Program-made: the position numbers and the translations under genes | Assembly: GCF_014196495.1 (NCBI RefSeq) | Contig: NZ_JACIDT010000007.1 | Coordinates: forward strand, 1-64,000 | Source of the DNA: Sphingobium jiangsuense | Lineage (GTDB): Bacteria > Pseudomonadota > Alphaproteobacteria > Sphingomonadales > Sphingomonadaceae | Direction: 5' to 3' | DNA length: 64,000 nucleotides | Part shown: in pieces, positions 1 to 8,786 of the stretch | How positions within the stretch are numbered: position 1 is the stretch's first letter | How the letters are laid out: every line of letters begins with the position of its first letter | The notes under the pieces: generated by a model | What the model was told of the DNA's origin: nothing | The model's input: the letters and a program-made list of their open reading frames with translations, nothing else | The model's database searches: none

Positions 1-110
1 AGCAATTGCGGCAGGATCGGCGCCAGCAGCACAATCGCCATCGTCGACAACGTCACCGGCAGCAATAACGAAAAACCGGTCATGAAACCGGGGGTCTGGT
101 GCTCCGTCAT
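1..110 (-). CDS. MFS transporter, N-terminal fragment
   Basis: Only the first 36 or so codons are inside the window; the gene runs off the left edge. The start ATG at 110 follows a good ribosome site (GGAAGG just upstream on the minus strand). After a short polar N-terminus the peptide becomes one hydrophobic helix with the look of the first membrane segment of a major facilitator superfamily carrier. It lies downstream of a LacI-type regulator on the same strand, an arrangement typical of sugar uptake genes under a local repressor, so a sugar or glycoside substrate is a reasonable inference. The family call rests on a very short piece. Confidence 0.55.
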   Translation of the reverse strand, partial: MTEHQTPGFMTGFSLLLPVTLSTMAIVLLAPILPQL

Positions 111-407
111 CCTTCCACTCCCAAAATGCTGGAATATGGATGGGATGAAGGGCGGGACCATTTCCGCCCCGGCCTCCGCCGATCCCGTGCAGGGCCGAAC
201 CGGGCGGGATGCAGCGGCGCTTCCGTCACGCCTGCCGCCCGCTTTCCGCCAGCCATCCGAGAACGGGAAGCCCCTCGCCTCTCCGCTTCCTGTATTTTAC
301 CTCGCGCATGGTGTCCGATAAGCGGCGCGGCCGTCAAATCGATAAGATGAAACCGACCTATCCATTGCGTCGAACGCGTGGACGATACGCACGGGGGGCC
401 GCCGCCC

Positions 408-1397
408 TCAGCCGATCCGGGCGACCGAATCCCGCTCCACCAGCCGATAGTCGAGCACCGGGCGCGGCGCGTCCGTGCCGCCGATCCCTTCGATAATGGC
501 AAGCCTGCCCAGTTCCTCCAACGGCTGGCGGATCGTCGTCAGCAACGGCCAGCAGGTGCGGGTCGCGGGAATGTCGTCGAACCCGGCGACGGAAAGATCC
601 TGCGGCAGGGAAAGGCCCATGTCGTGCGCCTGCGCCAGAACGCCCAGCGCCATCTCGTCATTGGTGGCGAAGATCGCAGTCGGCCGTTCCGCCCGCGCCA
701 GCAGCCGCGCCGCCGCGCTCTTGCCGGATTCGAAGGTGAAACGGCCCGGCGCGAGGCATTTCGGGTCGACCGGCAGCCCGGCTTCCTCCATCGCGTCGAC
801 AAATCCGTCGAAGCGCGCCCTTGCGGAAAGATGGTCCTCCGGCGGGCGCACCACGCCGATGCGGCGGTGCCCCATGCCGATCAGATAGCGCGTCATCCTG
901 TAGGCGGCCTCGCGGTCATCGACGCTGATGATCTTGCCCGGCCCCGGCACCACACCCGCGATGCGGACCAGCGGCGTGCCCTTGCGCTCCACCAGCGCGA
1001 GGAAATCCGCGTCGTCGGAAATGGGCGGCGCGACCAGCAGCAGGTCGGGCGCCAGCGTGGAGACCAGCCGGTCGATCACCGGCGACAGGTCCTCATCCTC
1101 CGGCAGCACCGGCTCCACCACCAGATGATAGCCCAGTTCCCGGCAGCACCGCGCCGCGCCGGACTGGACCGCGGTGGTGTAGGCGGGGCTGGGGTTGGAA
1201 TAGAGATAGGCGACGAGAAAGGATTTGCGCCCCGCCATGCGCCGCGCCGACTGGTTGGGGCGATAGCCGAGCGCCTCCACCGCCTCCAGCACCTTCTGCC
1301 GCACAGCGTCGCGGACATGCGGTTCCCGGTTCAGGACCCGCGAAACGGTCTTGATCGATACGCCTGCCCGCTGGGCCACATCTATGATCGTCGCCAA
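408..1397 (-). CDS. LacI family transcriptional regulator
   Basis: DNA-binding repressor or activator of about 329 residues, the usual LacI length. The N-terminal helix-turn-helix and hinge helix are visible in residues 1-55 (ATIIDVAQRAGVS, then TVSRVLN and YRPNQSARRM). A periplasmic-binding-protein-like ligand domain follows, ending with the characteristic SVAGFDDIP stretch. The reading frame stays open further upstream, but the family begins just before ATIxDVA, and a TTG at 1397 preceded by a GGAAAGAGAAG ribosome site fits exactly. It precedes the MFS gene on the same strand and is divergent from recQ. The ligand is unknown; a sugar is likely from the family and the neighbouring transporter. 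Confidence 0.9.
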   Translation of the reverse strand: MATIIDVAQRAGVSIKTVSRVLNREPHVRDAVRQKVLEAVEALGYRPNQSARRMAGRKSFLVAYLYSNPSPAYTTAVQSGAARCCRELGYHLVVEPVLPEDEDLSPVIDRLVSTLAPDLLLVAPPISDDADFLALVERKGTPLVRIAGVVPGPGKIISVDDREAAYRMTRYLIGMGHRRIGVVRPPEDHLSARARFDGFVDAMEEAGLPVDPKCLAPGRFTFESGKSAAARLLARAERPTAIFATNDEMALGVLAQAHDMGLSLPQDLSVAGFDDIPATRTCWPLLTTIRQPLEELGRLAIIEGIGGTDAPRPVLDYRLVERDSVARIG

Positions 1398-1536
1398 ACT
1401 CTTCTCTTTCCGCTGTTCAGCATCCGTCTTTAGATCGCCCGCGCGCCAGCGAGAAGCCCCAGCGAGAAACCCGATGTTTCCCTCATGCCGCAATAGCCGC
1501 TTCCCGTTTGAGCCCGGCCGCCCTATAGCCCCCGGC

Positions 1537-3306
1537 ATGCCTGCCGATCCCGCCACCCTGCTGCACGACATCTTCGGCTTCGAACGCTTTCGCGGCGTGC
1601 AGGAGCAGGTCGTCACGCGGATCATCGCCGGGCGCAACACGCTGGCGATCATGCCGACCGGCGCGGGCAAGTCGCTCTGCTACCAGTTGCCTGCGATGGC
1701 GATGGAGGGGTGCTGCATCGTCATCTCGCCGCTGATCGCGCTGATGCACGACCAGTTGCGCTCCGCCCGCGCGCTGGGCATCCGCGCCGCCAGCCTCACC
1801 TCTGCCGACGCCGACTGGCGCGAGACGCAGGACCGGCTGGTCGCGGGCGAACTCGACCTGCTCTATGTCGCGCCCGAACGGGCGAGCGGCGCGGGCTTCC
1901 GCAGCCTGCTGGAGCGCGCGCGGATCGGCCTGTTCGCGATAGACGAGGCGCATTGCGTGTCCGAATGGGGGCACGACTTCCGCCCCGACTATCGCCTGCT
2001 GCGCCCGCTGCTCGACAGCTTCGCCGATGTGCCGCGCCTTGCCCTCACCGCCACGGCCGACGAGCATACGCGGCAGGACATATTGGTGCAGCTCGGCATA
2101 GAGGCCGAGGGGCTGGTCATCTCCGGCTTCGACCGGCCCAATATCCGCTATGCGATCCAGCCGCGCGACGGGCTGATGCGGCAGATCGGCGCGGTGATGG
2201 ACGCGCATCCGGGCCCCGGCATCATCTATGCGCAGACCCGCGCGGCGACCGAGAAGATCGCGGAGAGCCTCAAGGGGCGCGGCCGCCCGGTGCTGCCCTA
2301 TCATGCGGGCCTGCCGCCCGACGTGCGCGCCGCCAACCAGGCCGCCTTCATCGCCAGCGAGGATATGGTGATGGTCGCCACCGTCGCCTTCGGCATGGGC
2401 ATCGACAAGCCGGACGTGCGCTTTGTCGTCCATGCCGGCCTGCCCAAGTCGATAGAGAGCTATTATCAGGAAAGCGGCCGCGCCGGGCGCGACGGCGACC
2501 CGGCGGTGGCGACGCTGCTCTGGGGCGCGGAGGATTTCGTCCGCGCGCGCCAACGCATCACAGAGGTCGACCCGGAACGGCAGAAGGGCGAGCGGGCGCG
2601 CATCGCTGCGCTGGGCGCGCTGGTCGAGACCGGCGCCTGCCGCCGCGCGGTGCTGCTGCGCCATTTCGGGGAAGACCCGCCGCCGACCTGCGGCAATTGC
2701 GACAATTGCCTCGCCCCGCCGCCCAGCGTCGACGCGACGACGACCGCGCAGAAGCTGCTCTCCGCCGTCTACCGCACCGGGCAGAGCTTCGGCCTCGGCC
2801 ATATCGAGGCGGTGCTGACCGGCAAACCGAACGACAAGATCGCGCAGCGCGGGCATGACCGGCTGTCGGTCTACGGCATCGTCGAGGGCGAGGAAACCGC
2901 GCTGCTCAAGCCCGTCGCCCGCGCGCTGATGGTGCGCGACGCGCTGGAGACCAACGAGCATGGCGGCCTGCAATTCGGCCCGGCCGCGCGCGCCTTCCTG
3001 CGCGGCGAGGAAAAGATCGCGCTGGTCCTGCCGCCCGCGCGCCAGCGGCGCGGCAAGCGCAACGGCGAGGCGAACCCGGTCGGCGATCCGCTGTTCGAGG
3101 CGCTGCGCGCCTGCCGCCGCACGCTGGCGATGGAGGCGGGCCTGCCGCCCTATGTGATCTTCCACGACAGCACGCTGCGCGACATGGCGGCGCGGCGCCC
3201 CCGCTCGCTCGCCGACCTCGCGCTCATCTCCGGCATCGGCGAACGCAAGCGCGAAGCCTATGGGCAGGCCTTTCTGGACGTGATCGCGAGTTTCGAGGGC
3301 GGGTAG
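1537..3306 (+). CDS. recQ: ATP-dependent DNA helicase RecQ
   Basis: 3'-5' DNA helicase for recombination repair and stalled forks. About 589 residues, normal for RecQ. Visible parts in order: helicase core with Walker A TGAGKS (41-46) and DEAH box (136-139), motif V/VI region with GMGIDKPDVR and QESGRAGRDG, a zinc-binding Cys set near 368, 385, 388 and 391 (CGNCDNC), a winged-helix RQC part, and a C-terminal HRDC domain with the RPRSLADLALISGIG pattern. The frame is open far upstream into the LacI gene, but family alignment favours the ATG at 1537; an ATG at 1474 is the alternative. Transcribed divergently from the LacI gene. Confidence 0.95.
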   Translation: MPADPATLLHDIFGFERFRGVQEQVVTRIIAGRNTLAIMPTGAGKSLCYQLPAMAMEGCCIVISPLIALMHDQLRSARALGIRAASLTSADADWRETQDRLVAGELDLLYVAPERASGAGFRSLLERARIGLFAIDEAHCVSEWGHDFRPDYRLLRPLLDSFADVPRLALTATADEHTRQDILVQLGIEAEGLVISGFDRPNIRYAIQPRDGLMRQIGAVMDAHPGPGIIYAQTRAATEKIAESLKGRGRPVLPYHAGLPPDVRAANQAAFIASEDMVMVATVAFGMGIDKPDVRFVVHAGLPKSIESYYQESGRAGRDGDPAVATLLWGAEDFVRARQRITEVDPERQKGERARIAALGALVETGACRRAVLLRHFGEDPPPTCGNCDNCLAPPPSVDATTTAQKLLSAVYRTGQSFGLGHIEAVLTGKPNDKIAQRGHDRLSVYGIVEGEETALLKPVARALMVRDALETNEHGGLQFGPAARAFLRGEEKIALVLPPARQRRGKRNGEANPVGDPLFEALRACRRTLAMEAGLPPYVIFHDSTLRDMAARRPRSLADLALISGIGERKREAYGQAFLDVIASFEGG

Positions 3307-3366
3307 TTTCGGGGCCCGGCGGGGTTTTGCTGCTCCGGTGGAGGGCGTGCTTCCCGACCCAATAAA

Positions 3367-3478
3367 CCGTTCGCCCTGAGGTGTCGAAGCCCTGTCTTTC
3401 TCCTTTCTTCAATGCAGAAAGGAAGTACGGCCGTTGGGCTTCGCCCGCCCTACGGGTCGACAACCTCAGGGCGAACGG
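3367..3478. repeat. Inverted-repeat element T, copy A
   Basis: The element is bounded by a perfect 15-bp inverted repeat, CCGTTCGCCCTGAGG at 3367-3381 and its reverse complement at 3464-3478. The core (3382-3462) recurs in opposite orientation at 20758-20826, including GTCGAAGCCCTGT, the CCGTTGGGCTT block and a GCCCGCC..CGGGTC tail. In both places a palindromic repeat P follows within about 75 bp. Together the two repeats fill most of the 425-bp gene-free stretch after recQ. It resembles a small non-coding mobile or REP-like sequence. Confidence 0.75.
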
Positions 3479-3505
3479 AGGTGGAGGGCGCTCTCAATCT
3501 TCTCC

Positions 3506-3583
3506 GTCATGCCAGCGCAGGCTGGCATCTCAGGAGGCGGCGCACGACATGGCCTGCCACCCCAGCCTGCGCTGGGGTGACGA
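3506..3583 (+). repeat. Palindromic intergenic repeat P, copy 1
   Basis: About 78 bp with complementary arms: CCAGCGCAGGCTGG on the left and CCAGCCTGCGCTGG on the right, flanked by GTCA and TGAC. The middle reads CTCAGGAGGCGGCGC then GACATGGCCTG. Three more copies are at 13004, 20900 and 28421, all between genes. The transcript could fold into one long hairpin, so copies may act as terminators or RNA-stability elements. Confidence 0.85.
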
Positions 3584-3731
3584 ATGCGGGAAGGTGACCG
3601 CGCACCCCCAAGCCAGCCCTCCTCAATGGAAGGTTTTTGTTGCACATCGCGGCGGAAAAAGAGAAGCATTAGCAAATGTTTCCCCCAGCCTCCTTTCCGG
3701 CGCAAAGTCCCTTCCCCCGCAGGATGACGCC

Positions 3732-4181
3732 TTGACCGGGCATCCCGACGATCCCGATCCGGAACCCGCCGAGGCCGGACGCCGCTACCGGCGCGCGGTG
3801 CGTGTCGGCTGGATGCTGCTGGGCCTGTTCCTCGTCGCGCTCGGCATCATCGGGGCCTTTCTGCCGTTGATGCCGACGACCATCTTTCTCATCCTCGCGG
3901 CGGGATGCTTCGCCCGGTCCTCGCCGCGTCTGGAAGCCTGGCTGCTCGACCATCCCCGGCACGGCCCCGCACTGCGGGCATGGCGGGCGGAAGGGGCGAT
4001 TTCCCGGCGGGGCAAGCAGGCCGCCTGCCTCGGCATGACGGCGGGCTACGGCATTTTCTGCCTCACCGCCCGCCCCGCCTTCCCGCTCGCCGCCGTGGTG
4101 GCCGCCGCTCTGCTCGGCAGCGCCGCTTGGATCATCCGGCGCCCCCTGCCGAGCGCCTCCCTGCCCCGCGACCCCGACTGA
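3732..4181 (+). CDS. DUF454 (YbaN-like) inner membrane protein
   Basis: Small integral membrane protein of about 149 residues. It has two to three membrane helices and the family signature FLPLMPTTIFLILAAGCFARSSPRLEAWL, followed by a conserved HPRHGPALRAWR motif, which matches the DUF454/YbaN family of unknown function. The open frame extends upstream through the repeats, but that part is repeat sequence; I chose the TTG at 3732 because it lies just ahead of the family-like region and follows an AGGA. The true start could be somewhat upstream. It sits alone between the repeats and the B12 riboswitch. Confidence 0.75.
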   Translation: MTGHPDDPDPEPAEAGRRYRRAVRVGWMLLGLFLVALGIIGAFLPLMPTTIFLILAAGCFARSSPRLEAWLLDHPRHGPALRAWRAEGAISRRGKQAACLGMTAGYGIFCLTARPAFPLAAVVAAALLGSAAWIIRRPLPSASLPRDPD

Positions 4182-4275
4182 TTTCCGCCCGCCATCGCGA
4201 TGAGGCATTGGCGGATCGCAAACTTTGGGCTAAGAGCCGCCGCGAAGCCGGCCCGTCCGGTTTCACATAGATCGC

Positions 4276-4480
4276 GCCGGTGCCCGTAAGGGCTTAATTC
4301 GGGAATGCGGTGAGGAAAGGGAAAGCCCCCTTCCAAATCCGCGGCTGTCCCTGCAACTGTAAGCGGCGAGCGCGATGCACATGGCTTCCTGCCCCAGGGC
4401 GGGAAGCAGCCACTGGGCGCAAGCCTGGGAAGGCCGTGCATCGATGCCCTGACCCGCGAGCCAGGAAACCAGCCGGCGTC
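4276..4480 (+). ncRNA. Cobalamin riboswitch
   Basis: Leader RNA that binds adenosylcobalamin and represses B12 genes. The conserved blocks occur in order: GGTGCCCGTAAGGGCTTAATTCGGGAATGCGGTG-type paired opening (4279-4312), AAAGGGAA, CTGTCCCTGCAACTGTAAGC (4346-4365), GCCACTGG with its partner GGGAAGGC, and GACCCGCGAGCCAGGAAACC (4451-4470). The last is the core of the B12 box. It lies 220 bp upstream of btuB on the same strand, so excess B12 should shut btuB off. The 3' boundary is approximate. Confidence 0.93.
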
Positions 4481-4699
4481 TGGTCGCTCTTGCCTTGGAT
4501 TCAGGAGATGGTCCGGGCACGGTAGCTTTTCCGTCTGAGCGACGAAACCCATGCGGCGGGGCCGCACCGGTGCACGGCACGGGCGACATGCGCCCGTCCG
4601 TCGTCGCGCATCGGCCCTCGATCGGGTCGCCGCAAGGCGGTCCGGGCGGGGGCGCCCCATCGCGAGAGAACAGATGCTCAGGCGCGAAAAGGGGTTATC
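4481..4699 (+). promoter_or_regulatory. Expression platform / btuB leader
   Basis: This 219-bp stretch between the riboswitch aptamer and the btuB start holds no convincing gene. It should contain the switching hairpin that masks the btuB ribosome site. A ribosome site GAAAAGGGG lies 6-7 nt ahead of the ATG at 4700. I did not resolve the alternative pairing by eye, and no U-tract terminator is evident, which would favour translational control. Confidence 0.5.
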
Positions 4700-6727
4700 A
4701 TGCGGAAATTCATGGCCACGATCATGCTGGCGGCGGGCGCTTCCTCGTCCGCGCTCGCGCTCGCTCAGGGACCAGGGGCGGCGCCTCTCGCCGACACGCC
4801 CGCCGACGGCGGCATCGTCGTCACCGCCAGCCGTTCGGGCGATCCGGTTTCCGGCGATCTCGTCGGCTCCTCCGTCACCGTGCTGGACAGCGAGGCGCTG
4901 GAACTGCGCCAGACGCGCATCCTCTCCGACATATTGCGCGACGTTCCCGGCGTCGCGGTCAGCCGCAGCGGGGCGATCGGCGGCAAGACCGACATCCGCA
5001 TCCGCGGCTCGGAGGGCAATCATGTGCTGGTCTATGTGGACGGCATCAAGGCGAGCAATCCCTATCAGGGCGAGTTCGATTTCGCGCATCTGATCGCCGA
5101 CGAGAATGCGCGGGTCGAGGTGCTGCGCGGCCAGCAGAGCGCGCTCTACGGTTCGGACGCGATCGGCGGCGTCATCAGCTACACCACCCTGTCGGGCCGC
5201 GAGGCTCCGGGCTGGTCGCTGCGGGCGGAAGGCGGCTCTTTCGGCACCTTCTCCACCGCCGGGCGCGCGGCAGGGACCGTGGGCGACAGCTTCGACTATG
5301 CGCTTTCCGCCAGCTATCTGACCACCGACGGCTATCCCACCGCACCGGGGGGCACGCGCGATATCGGGTCCGACAACCTTGGCACCTCGGCCCGCTTCAA
5401 CTGGACGCCCGGCCCCGATTTCCGGGTGACGGCGGTGGCGCGCTACAACCGCACAAAGGCGGATTACAACGATCAGGCGATCACCGCGGCCTCGCCCGTC
5501 ATTCTGGGCTATCCGGTCGTCACCGCCGTGGACTCGCCCGGTTTCCGCTATCGCAACAGCTCCTTTTCCGGGCTGCTGGGCGCGGAGCTGGACCTGTTCG
5601 ACGATGCGCTGACCACCGCCCTGTCCGGCCAGATCACCGATGTCGACAACGACAATTACAACGCCTTCGGCTATAGCTACGGCAATCGCGGTCGCCGCTA
5701 TCGCGCCAATTTCGTCAACACCGTCCGCTTCGGCAACGACCGGGTGCGCAACCGCTTCACCGCCGCCATCGATTATGAGCGCGAGGAATTCCGCACCGTC
5801 GATCCCTATGGCTATGCCTTCACCGGCAAGCGCCATATCGACAATTGGGGCTTCGTCACCCAATATGACGTGACGGTCGACGACCGACTGGCGCTGGGCG
5901 CATCGGCGCGGATCGACGCCAACGACCGCTTCGGCGACACGACCACCTGGCGCCTGACCGGCAGCTACATCCTGCCGACCGCGACCCGCATCCATGCCGC
6001 CTGGGGCACCGGCGTCAAATCGCCCACCGCCACCGAGCTGTTCGGCTATTATGACGGCGTCTATATCGGCAATGCGGACCTGCGGCCGGAGCGGTCGCGC
6101 GGCTGGGAAGCGGGCGTGGAGCAGAAGCTGGCCGGGGACGCCCTCGTGCTGGGCGCCACCTATTTCCGCAACCGCTTCTTCGACCAGATCGAAACCGCCT
6201 ATGCGTTCGTCAACGGATCCTATGTCTCCACCAGCCGCAACACCGGCAAGACCAGCCGGCAGCGCGGTATAGAGGCGTATGCCAATGCCCGCTTCGGCGA
6301 CTGGCGGGTGGACGCCGCCTATACCTGGCTGAAGGCGCCGCAGACCGTGCTGGTCCTCGCCGACCCCGCGCCCGCCAATGGCGGTTGGCAGGATCCCGTC
6401 GAGGTCGAGACGCAGGCGATCCGCCGGGCGAAGAACATCGCCAGCTTCAATCTCAGCTATGTGCCGCAGGACCTGCCGTTCAGCGCGACGCTGACCGTGC
6501 GCCACAACGGCAGGCAGCGCGACTATGCGTTCAATTCCAACTATCAATATCTGCTGGCGGACCTGAAGGCGTACACGCTGGTCAACCTCGCCGCCGCCTT
6601 CGACATCAGCCGCGCCGTCCAGATCTACGGCCGGGTCGAAAATCTGTTCGACGAAAACTATCAGGAAGTGTTCACCTTCGCGACGCCGGGCCGGGGCGCC
6701 TATGGCGGCGTCCGGGTCCGCTTCTGA
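4700..6727 (+). CDS. btuB: TonB-dependent vitamin B12 receptor BtuB
   Basis: Outer-membrane, TonB-energised receptor for cobalamin, 675 residues. It has a Sec signal peptide (first 23 residues, ending ALALAQ), a TonB-box-like GGIVVTASRS near residues 36-45, a plug domain (RILSDILRDVPGVAVSRSGAIGG, then VYVDGIKASNP and RVEVLRGQQSALYGSDAIGGVI), and a beta-barrel finishing in an aromatic residue (VRVRF). The B12 riboswitch directly upstream and the nearby btuF and btuCD genes support B12 rather than siderophore as ligand. The start follows the GGGG ribosome site and gives a clean signal peptide. Confidence 0.93.
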   Translation: MRKFMATIMLAAGASSSALALAQGPGAAPLADTPADGGIVVTASRSGDPVSGDLVGSSVTVLDSEALELRQTRILSDILRDVPGVAVSRSGAIGGKTDIRIRGSEGNHVLVYVDGIKASNPYQGEFDFAHLIADENARVEVLRGQQSALYGSDAIGGVISYTTLSGREAPGWSLRAEGGSFGTFSTAGRAAGTVGDSFDYALSASYLTTDGYPTAPGGTRDIGSDNLGTSARFNWTPGPDFRVTAVARYNRTKADYNDQAITAASPVILGYPVVTAVDSPGFRYRNSSFSGLLGAELDLFDDALTTALSGQITDVDNDNYNAFGYSYGNRGRRYRANFVNTVRFGNDRVRNRFTAAIDYEREEFRTVDPYGYAFTGKRHIDNWGFVTQYDVTVDDRLALGASARIDANDRFGDTTTWRLTGSYILPTATRIHAAWGTGVKSPTATELFGYYDGVYIGNADLRPERSRGWEAGVEQKLAGDALVLGATYFRNRFFDQIETAYAFVNGSYVSTSRNTGKTSRQRGIEAYANARFGDWRVDAAYTWLKAPQTVLVLADPAPANGGWQDPVEVETQAIRRAKNIASFNLSYVPQDLPFSATLTVRHNGRQRDYAFNSNYQYLLADLKAYTLVNLAAAFDISRAVQIYGRVENLFDENYQEVFTFATPGRGAYGGVRVRF

Positions 6728-6737
6728 GCGGGAATGC

Positions 6738-6761
6738 GGGGCGGCGCGCAAGGGCCGCCCC
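6738..6761. terminator. Hairpin between convergent btuB and btuF
   Basis: A perfect 8-bp GC stem, GGGGCGGC at 6738-6745 pairing with GCCGCCCC at 6754-6761, sits in the 44-bp gap between the ends of btuB (+) and btuF (-). It has no U tract, so it may act as a bidirectional barrier or 3' stabiliser rather than a classical terminator. Confidence 0.5.
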
Positions 6762-6771
6762 CCGTCCGTCC

Positions 6772-7695
6772 CTATCGATGCGCCGGCTCTTCCATCTGGG
6801 CGATCGCGGATTGCGCGGCGCGGACATAGGCCGGGCCGCCGCACACCGTCCATGCCTGCGGGATGCTGATCCGCGCGATGCCGTCGAGCGCCGGGTGATG
6901 CAGCATCTCCGTGCCCTGATCGCGCACGCTGTCGGTCGCGCTCTCGACGATCAGATAATCGGGCCGCGCCGCGACCATCTCCTCCAGCGAGAGGTGGGAA
7001 AGGACCGGCTTGCCGAGCCTGCCCGCCAGATTGACGAGGCCGATCCGCGTCATCAGATCATCGACCAGCGTGCCGGTGCCGGTCATATAGCCCCGGCGCT
7101 GATAATAGGCCGCGACCCGTCCCCCGCCCGCATCCCTGGGCAGCGCGGCCAGTTCCGCGTCCATCCGCGCGATCAGCGCCTCGCCCCGCGCCTCATGGCC
7201 GAGGGCGGCGGCGACCTGCCGGATCGAGGCGGCGATATCCTCATAGCGCTCCGCAAAGGGGAGGTCGAGCGTCGGCCAGGCCCGGCCCTTCAGCGCGGCG
7301 AGCGCCGGGCTGCCGGTGGCGGGCATGCCGATCACCAGATCGGGGTCGGCGGTCAATATCTCCTCCGCCGTCCCCGCGAGCAGGGGCAGGCCCTGCGCGC
7401 GCGCCGCCTCGCCGGACATCTGGGGATCGACCGCATTGCGGGTGAGACCGGCGATCTGCCCGCGATCGGCCAGCGCCAGCACCAGCTGATCCGCGCACAG
7501 GTTGAGCGAAACGACCCGCCGGGGCGCGTTGCGCGGGACGGCATCCGTGGCGTGCGCCACCGGCGCGGGCGGGCCGCCGTTCCAGACCATCGCCGTCCCC
7601 GTGATCCCCGCCCCGGCAATCCCGGCGCAGGCCAGCATCAGGCCGGCCGGGCCGATCCGCGCCGGACGGCGGCGAAAGAATCTCTTGAGCGGCAT
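6772..7695 (-). CDS. btuF: Cobalamin ABC transporter substrate-binding protein BtuF
   Basis: Periplasmic binding protein that passes B12 from BtuB to BtuCD, about 307 residues. An N-terminal membrane or signal segment (residues 11-35) is followed by the class III binding-protein opening RRVVSLNLCADQLVLALADRG, the TAEEILTADPDLVIG motif and a long connecting helix, as in the BtuF/FepB fold. The N-terminus looks more like a signal anchor than a lipobox, so a tethered form is possible. Start ATG at 7695; an ATG at 7710 is nearly as good. Divergent from btuC with only a 74-bp gap, which leaves no room for a second riboswitch. Confidence 0.85.
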   Translation of the reverse strand: MPLKRFFRRRPARIGPAGLMLACAGIAGAGITGTAMVWNGGPPAPVAHATDAVPRNAPRRVVSLNLCADQLVLALADRGQIAGLTRNAVDPQMSGEAARAQGLPLLAGTAEEILTADPDLVIGMPATGSPALAALKGRAWPTLDLPFAERYEDIAASIRQVAAALGHEARGEALIARMDAELAALPRDAGGGRVAAYYQRRGYMTGTGTLVDDLMTRIGLVNLAGRLGKPVLSHLSLEEMVAARPDYLIVESATDSVRDQGTEMLHHPALDGIARISIPQAWTVCGGPAYVRAAQSAIAQMEEPAHR

Positions 7696-7769
7696 GACGC
7701 CGCCATCCATAGCAACAGCGTTCCGCGACACAAGCATGTCCCGGCGCGCCGATCCGACATGAGGCCGAT

Positions 7770-8786
7770 GTGACCACTCCAGCCCCCGCCCCGCCAGCCC
7801 CAAGGCACAGGCTGCTGATGCCGCTGCTGCTGATCCTGCTGCTGGCCGCGGGGGCGGGATCGCTGGCGCTCGGCCCCGTCGCGCTGCCCGCCGGGCGCAT
7901 CCTCGCCGCGATGACCGGCGAGGGGGACGCGATCGCGCGGACCATCCTGTTCGACCTGCGCCTGCCGCGCACGATCATCGGCCTGATGGTGGGGGCGATG
8001 CTCGGCCTCGCCGGGGCGGTGCTGCAAGGCTATTTGCGCAATCCGCTGGCCGAACCCTCGGTGCTCGGCACCTCCAACGCGGCGGCGCTGGGGGCTGTCG
8101 CCGCGCTCTATTACGGCCTTGCCAGCCTGCATCCCGCGATGCTGCCCCTGCTCGCCATAGCGGGCGCGATGCTTTCGCTGCTGTTGCTGTTCCTGCTGGC
8201 GGGCCGGTCGGAAAGCGCGCTGTCGCTGATCCTCGCGGGCATCGCCCTCTCCACGCTGGCGGTCGCCGGGACCAGCCTCGCGCTCAACCTGTCGCCCAAC
8301 CCGTTCGCCGCGATGGAGATCATGAACTGGTTGATGGGGTCGCTGGAAAACCGCTCGGCCGAACATATCTGGATCGCCCTGCCCTGCATCCTGCCGGGCA
8401 TGGCGCTGCTGCTGTGGGACGGGCACGCGCTCGACGCGCTGTCGCTGGGGGAGGACGGCGCGCGCTCGCTGGGGGTGGACCTGCGCCGCACCCGGATGCG
8501 CATGCTGCTGGGTGTCGCCATCGGCGTGGGCGGCGCGGTGGCGATATCGGGGGCGATCGGCTTCATCGGCCTGATCGTGCCGCATATCGTGCGCCCGCTG
8601 ACCGACCGCAGCCCGTCCGCGATCCTCCTCCCCTCGATGCTGGGCGGCGCGGCGCTGCTGACGCTGGCCGACATAGCGGTGCGCCTGATCCCCACCGGCA
8701 ACGAGCTGAAGCTGGGCGTCGTCACCGCCTTTCTGGGCGTGCCGATCTTCCTCTTCCACCTGCTGCGGGAGCGCCGGATATGGTGA
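7770..8786 (+). CDS. btuC: Cobalamin ABC transporter permease BtuC
   Basis: FecCD-family inner-membrane permease of 338 residues with about ten hydrophobic helices. Family signatures include LRLPRTIIGLMVGAMLGLAGAVLQGYLRNPLAEP near residues 60-95, and GAIGFIGLIVPHIVRP in the cytoplasmic coupling region near 260. The start is a GTG at 7770 preceded by GAGG; the gene overlaps btuD by 7 bp. With BtuF and BtuD it completes the B12 importer. The FecCD family also moves haem and siderophores; the B12 assignment comes from the neighbours. Confidence 0.88.
   Translation: MTTPAPAPPAPRHRLLMPLLLILLLAAGAGSLALGPVALPAGRILAAMTGEGDAIARTILFDLRLPRTIIGLMVGAMLGLAGAVLQGYLRNPLAEPSVLGTSNAAALGAVAALYYGLASLHPAMLPLLAIAGAMLSLLLLFLLAGRSESALSLILAGIALSTLAVAGTSLALNLSPNPFAAMEIMNWLMGSLENRSAEHIWIALPCILPGMALLLWDGHALDALSLGEDGARSLGVDLRRTRMRMLLGVAIGVGGAVAISGAIGFIGLIVPHIVRPLTDRSPSAILLPSMLGGAALLTLADIAVRLIPTGNELKLGVVTAFLGVPIFLFHLLRERRIW

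Noticed and set aside
111..407. LacI-type operator or extra gene between the MFS and LacI genes
   Set aside because: I looked for a palindrome with a central CG and for small genes; nothing convincing was found, although a promoter for the MFS gene must be here.
1351..1536. N-terminal extension of RecQ by 62 residues
   Set aside because: It overlaps the start of the LacI gene on the other strand, has no family similarity, and the RecQ core begins at the ATG at 1537.
1483..3165. A 560-codon frame antisense to recQ
   Set aside because: RecQ motifs on the other strand leave no doubt; this is a reverse-frame shadow.
4046..6853. A 935-codon open frame antisense to btuB and its riboswitch
   Set aside because: Low-information Arg/Gly/Ala/Asp-rich product, antisense to a certain gene; typical of GC-rich DNA where reverse frames lack stops.
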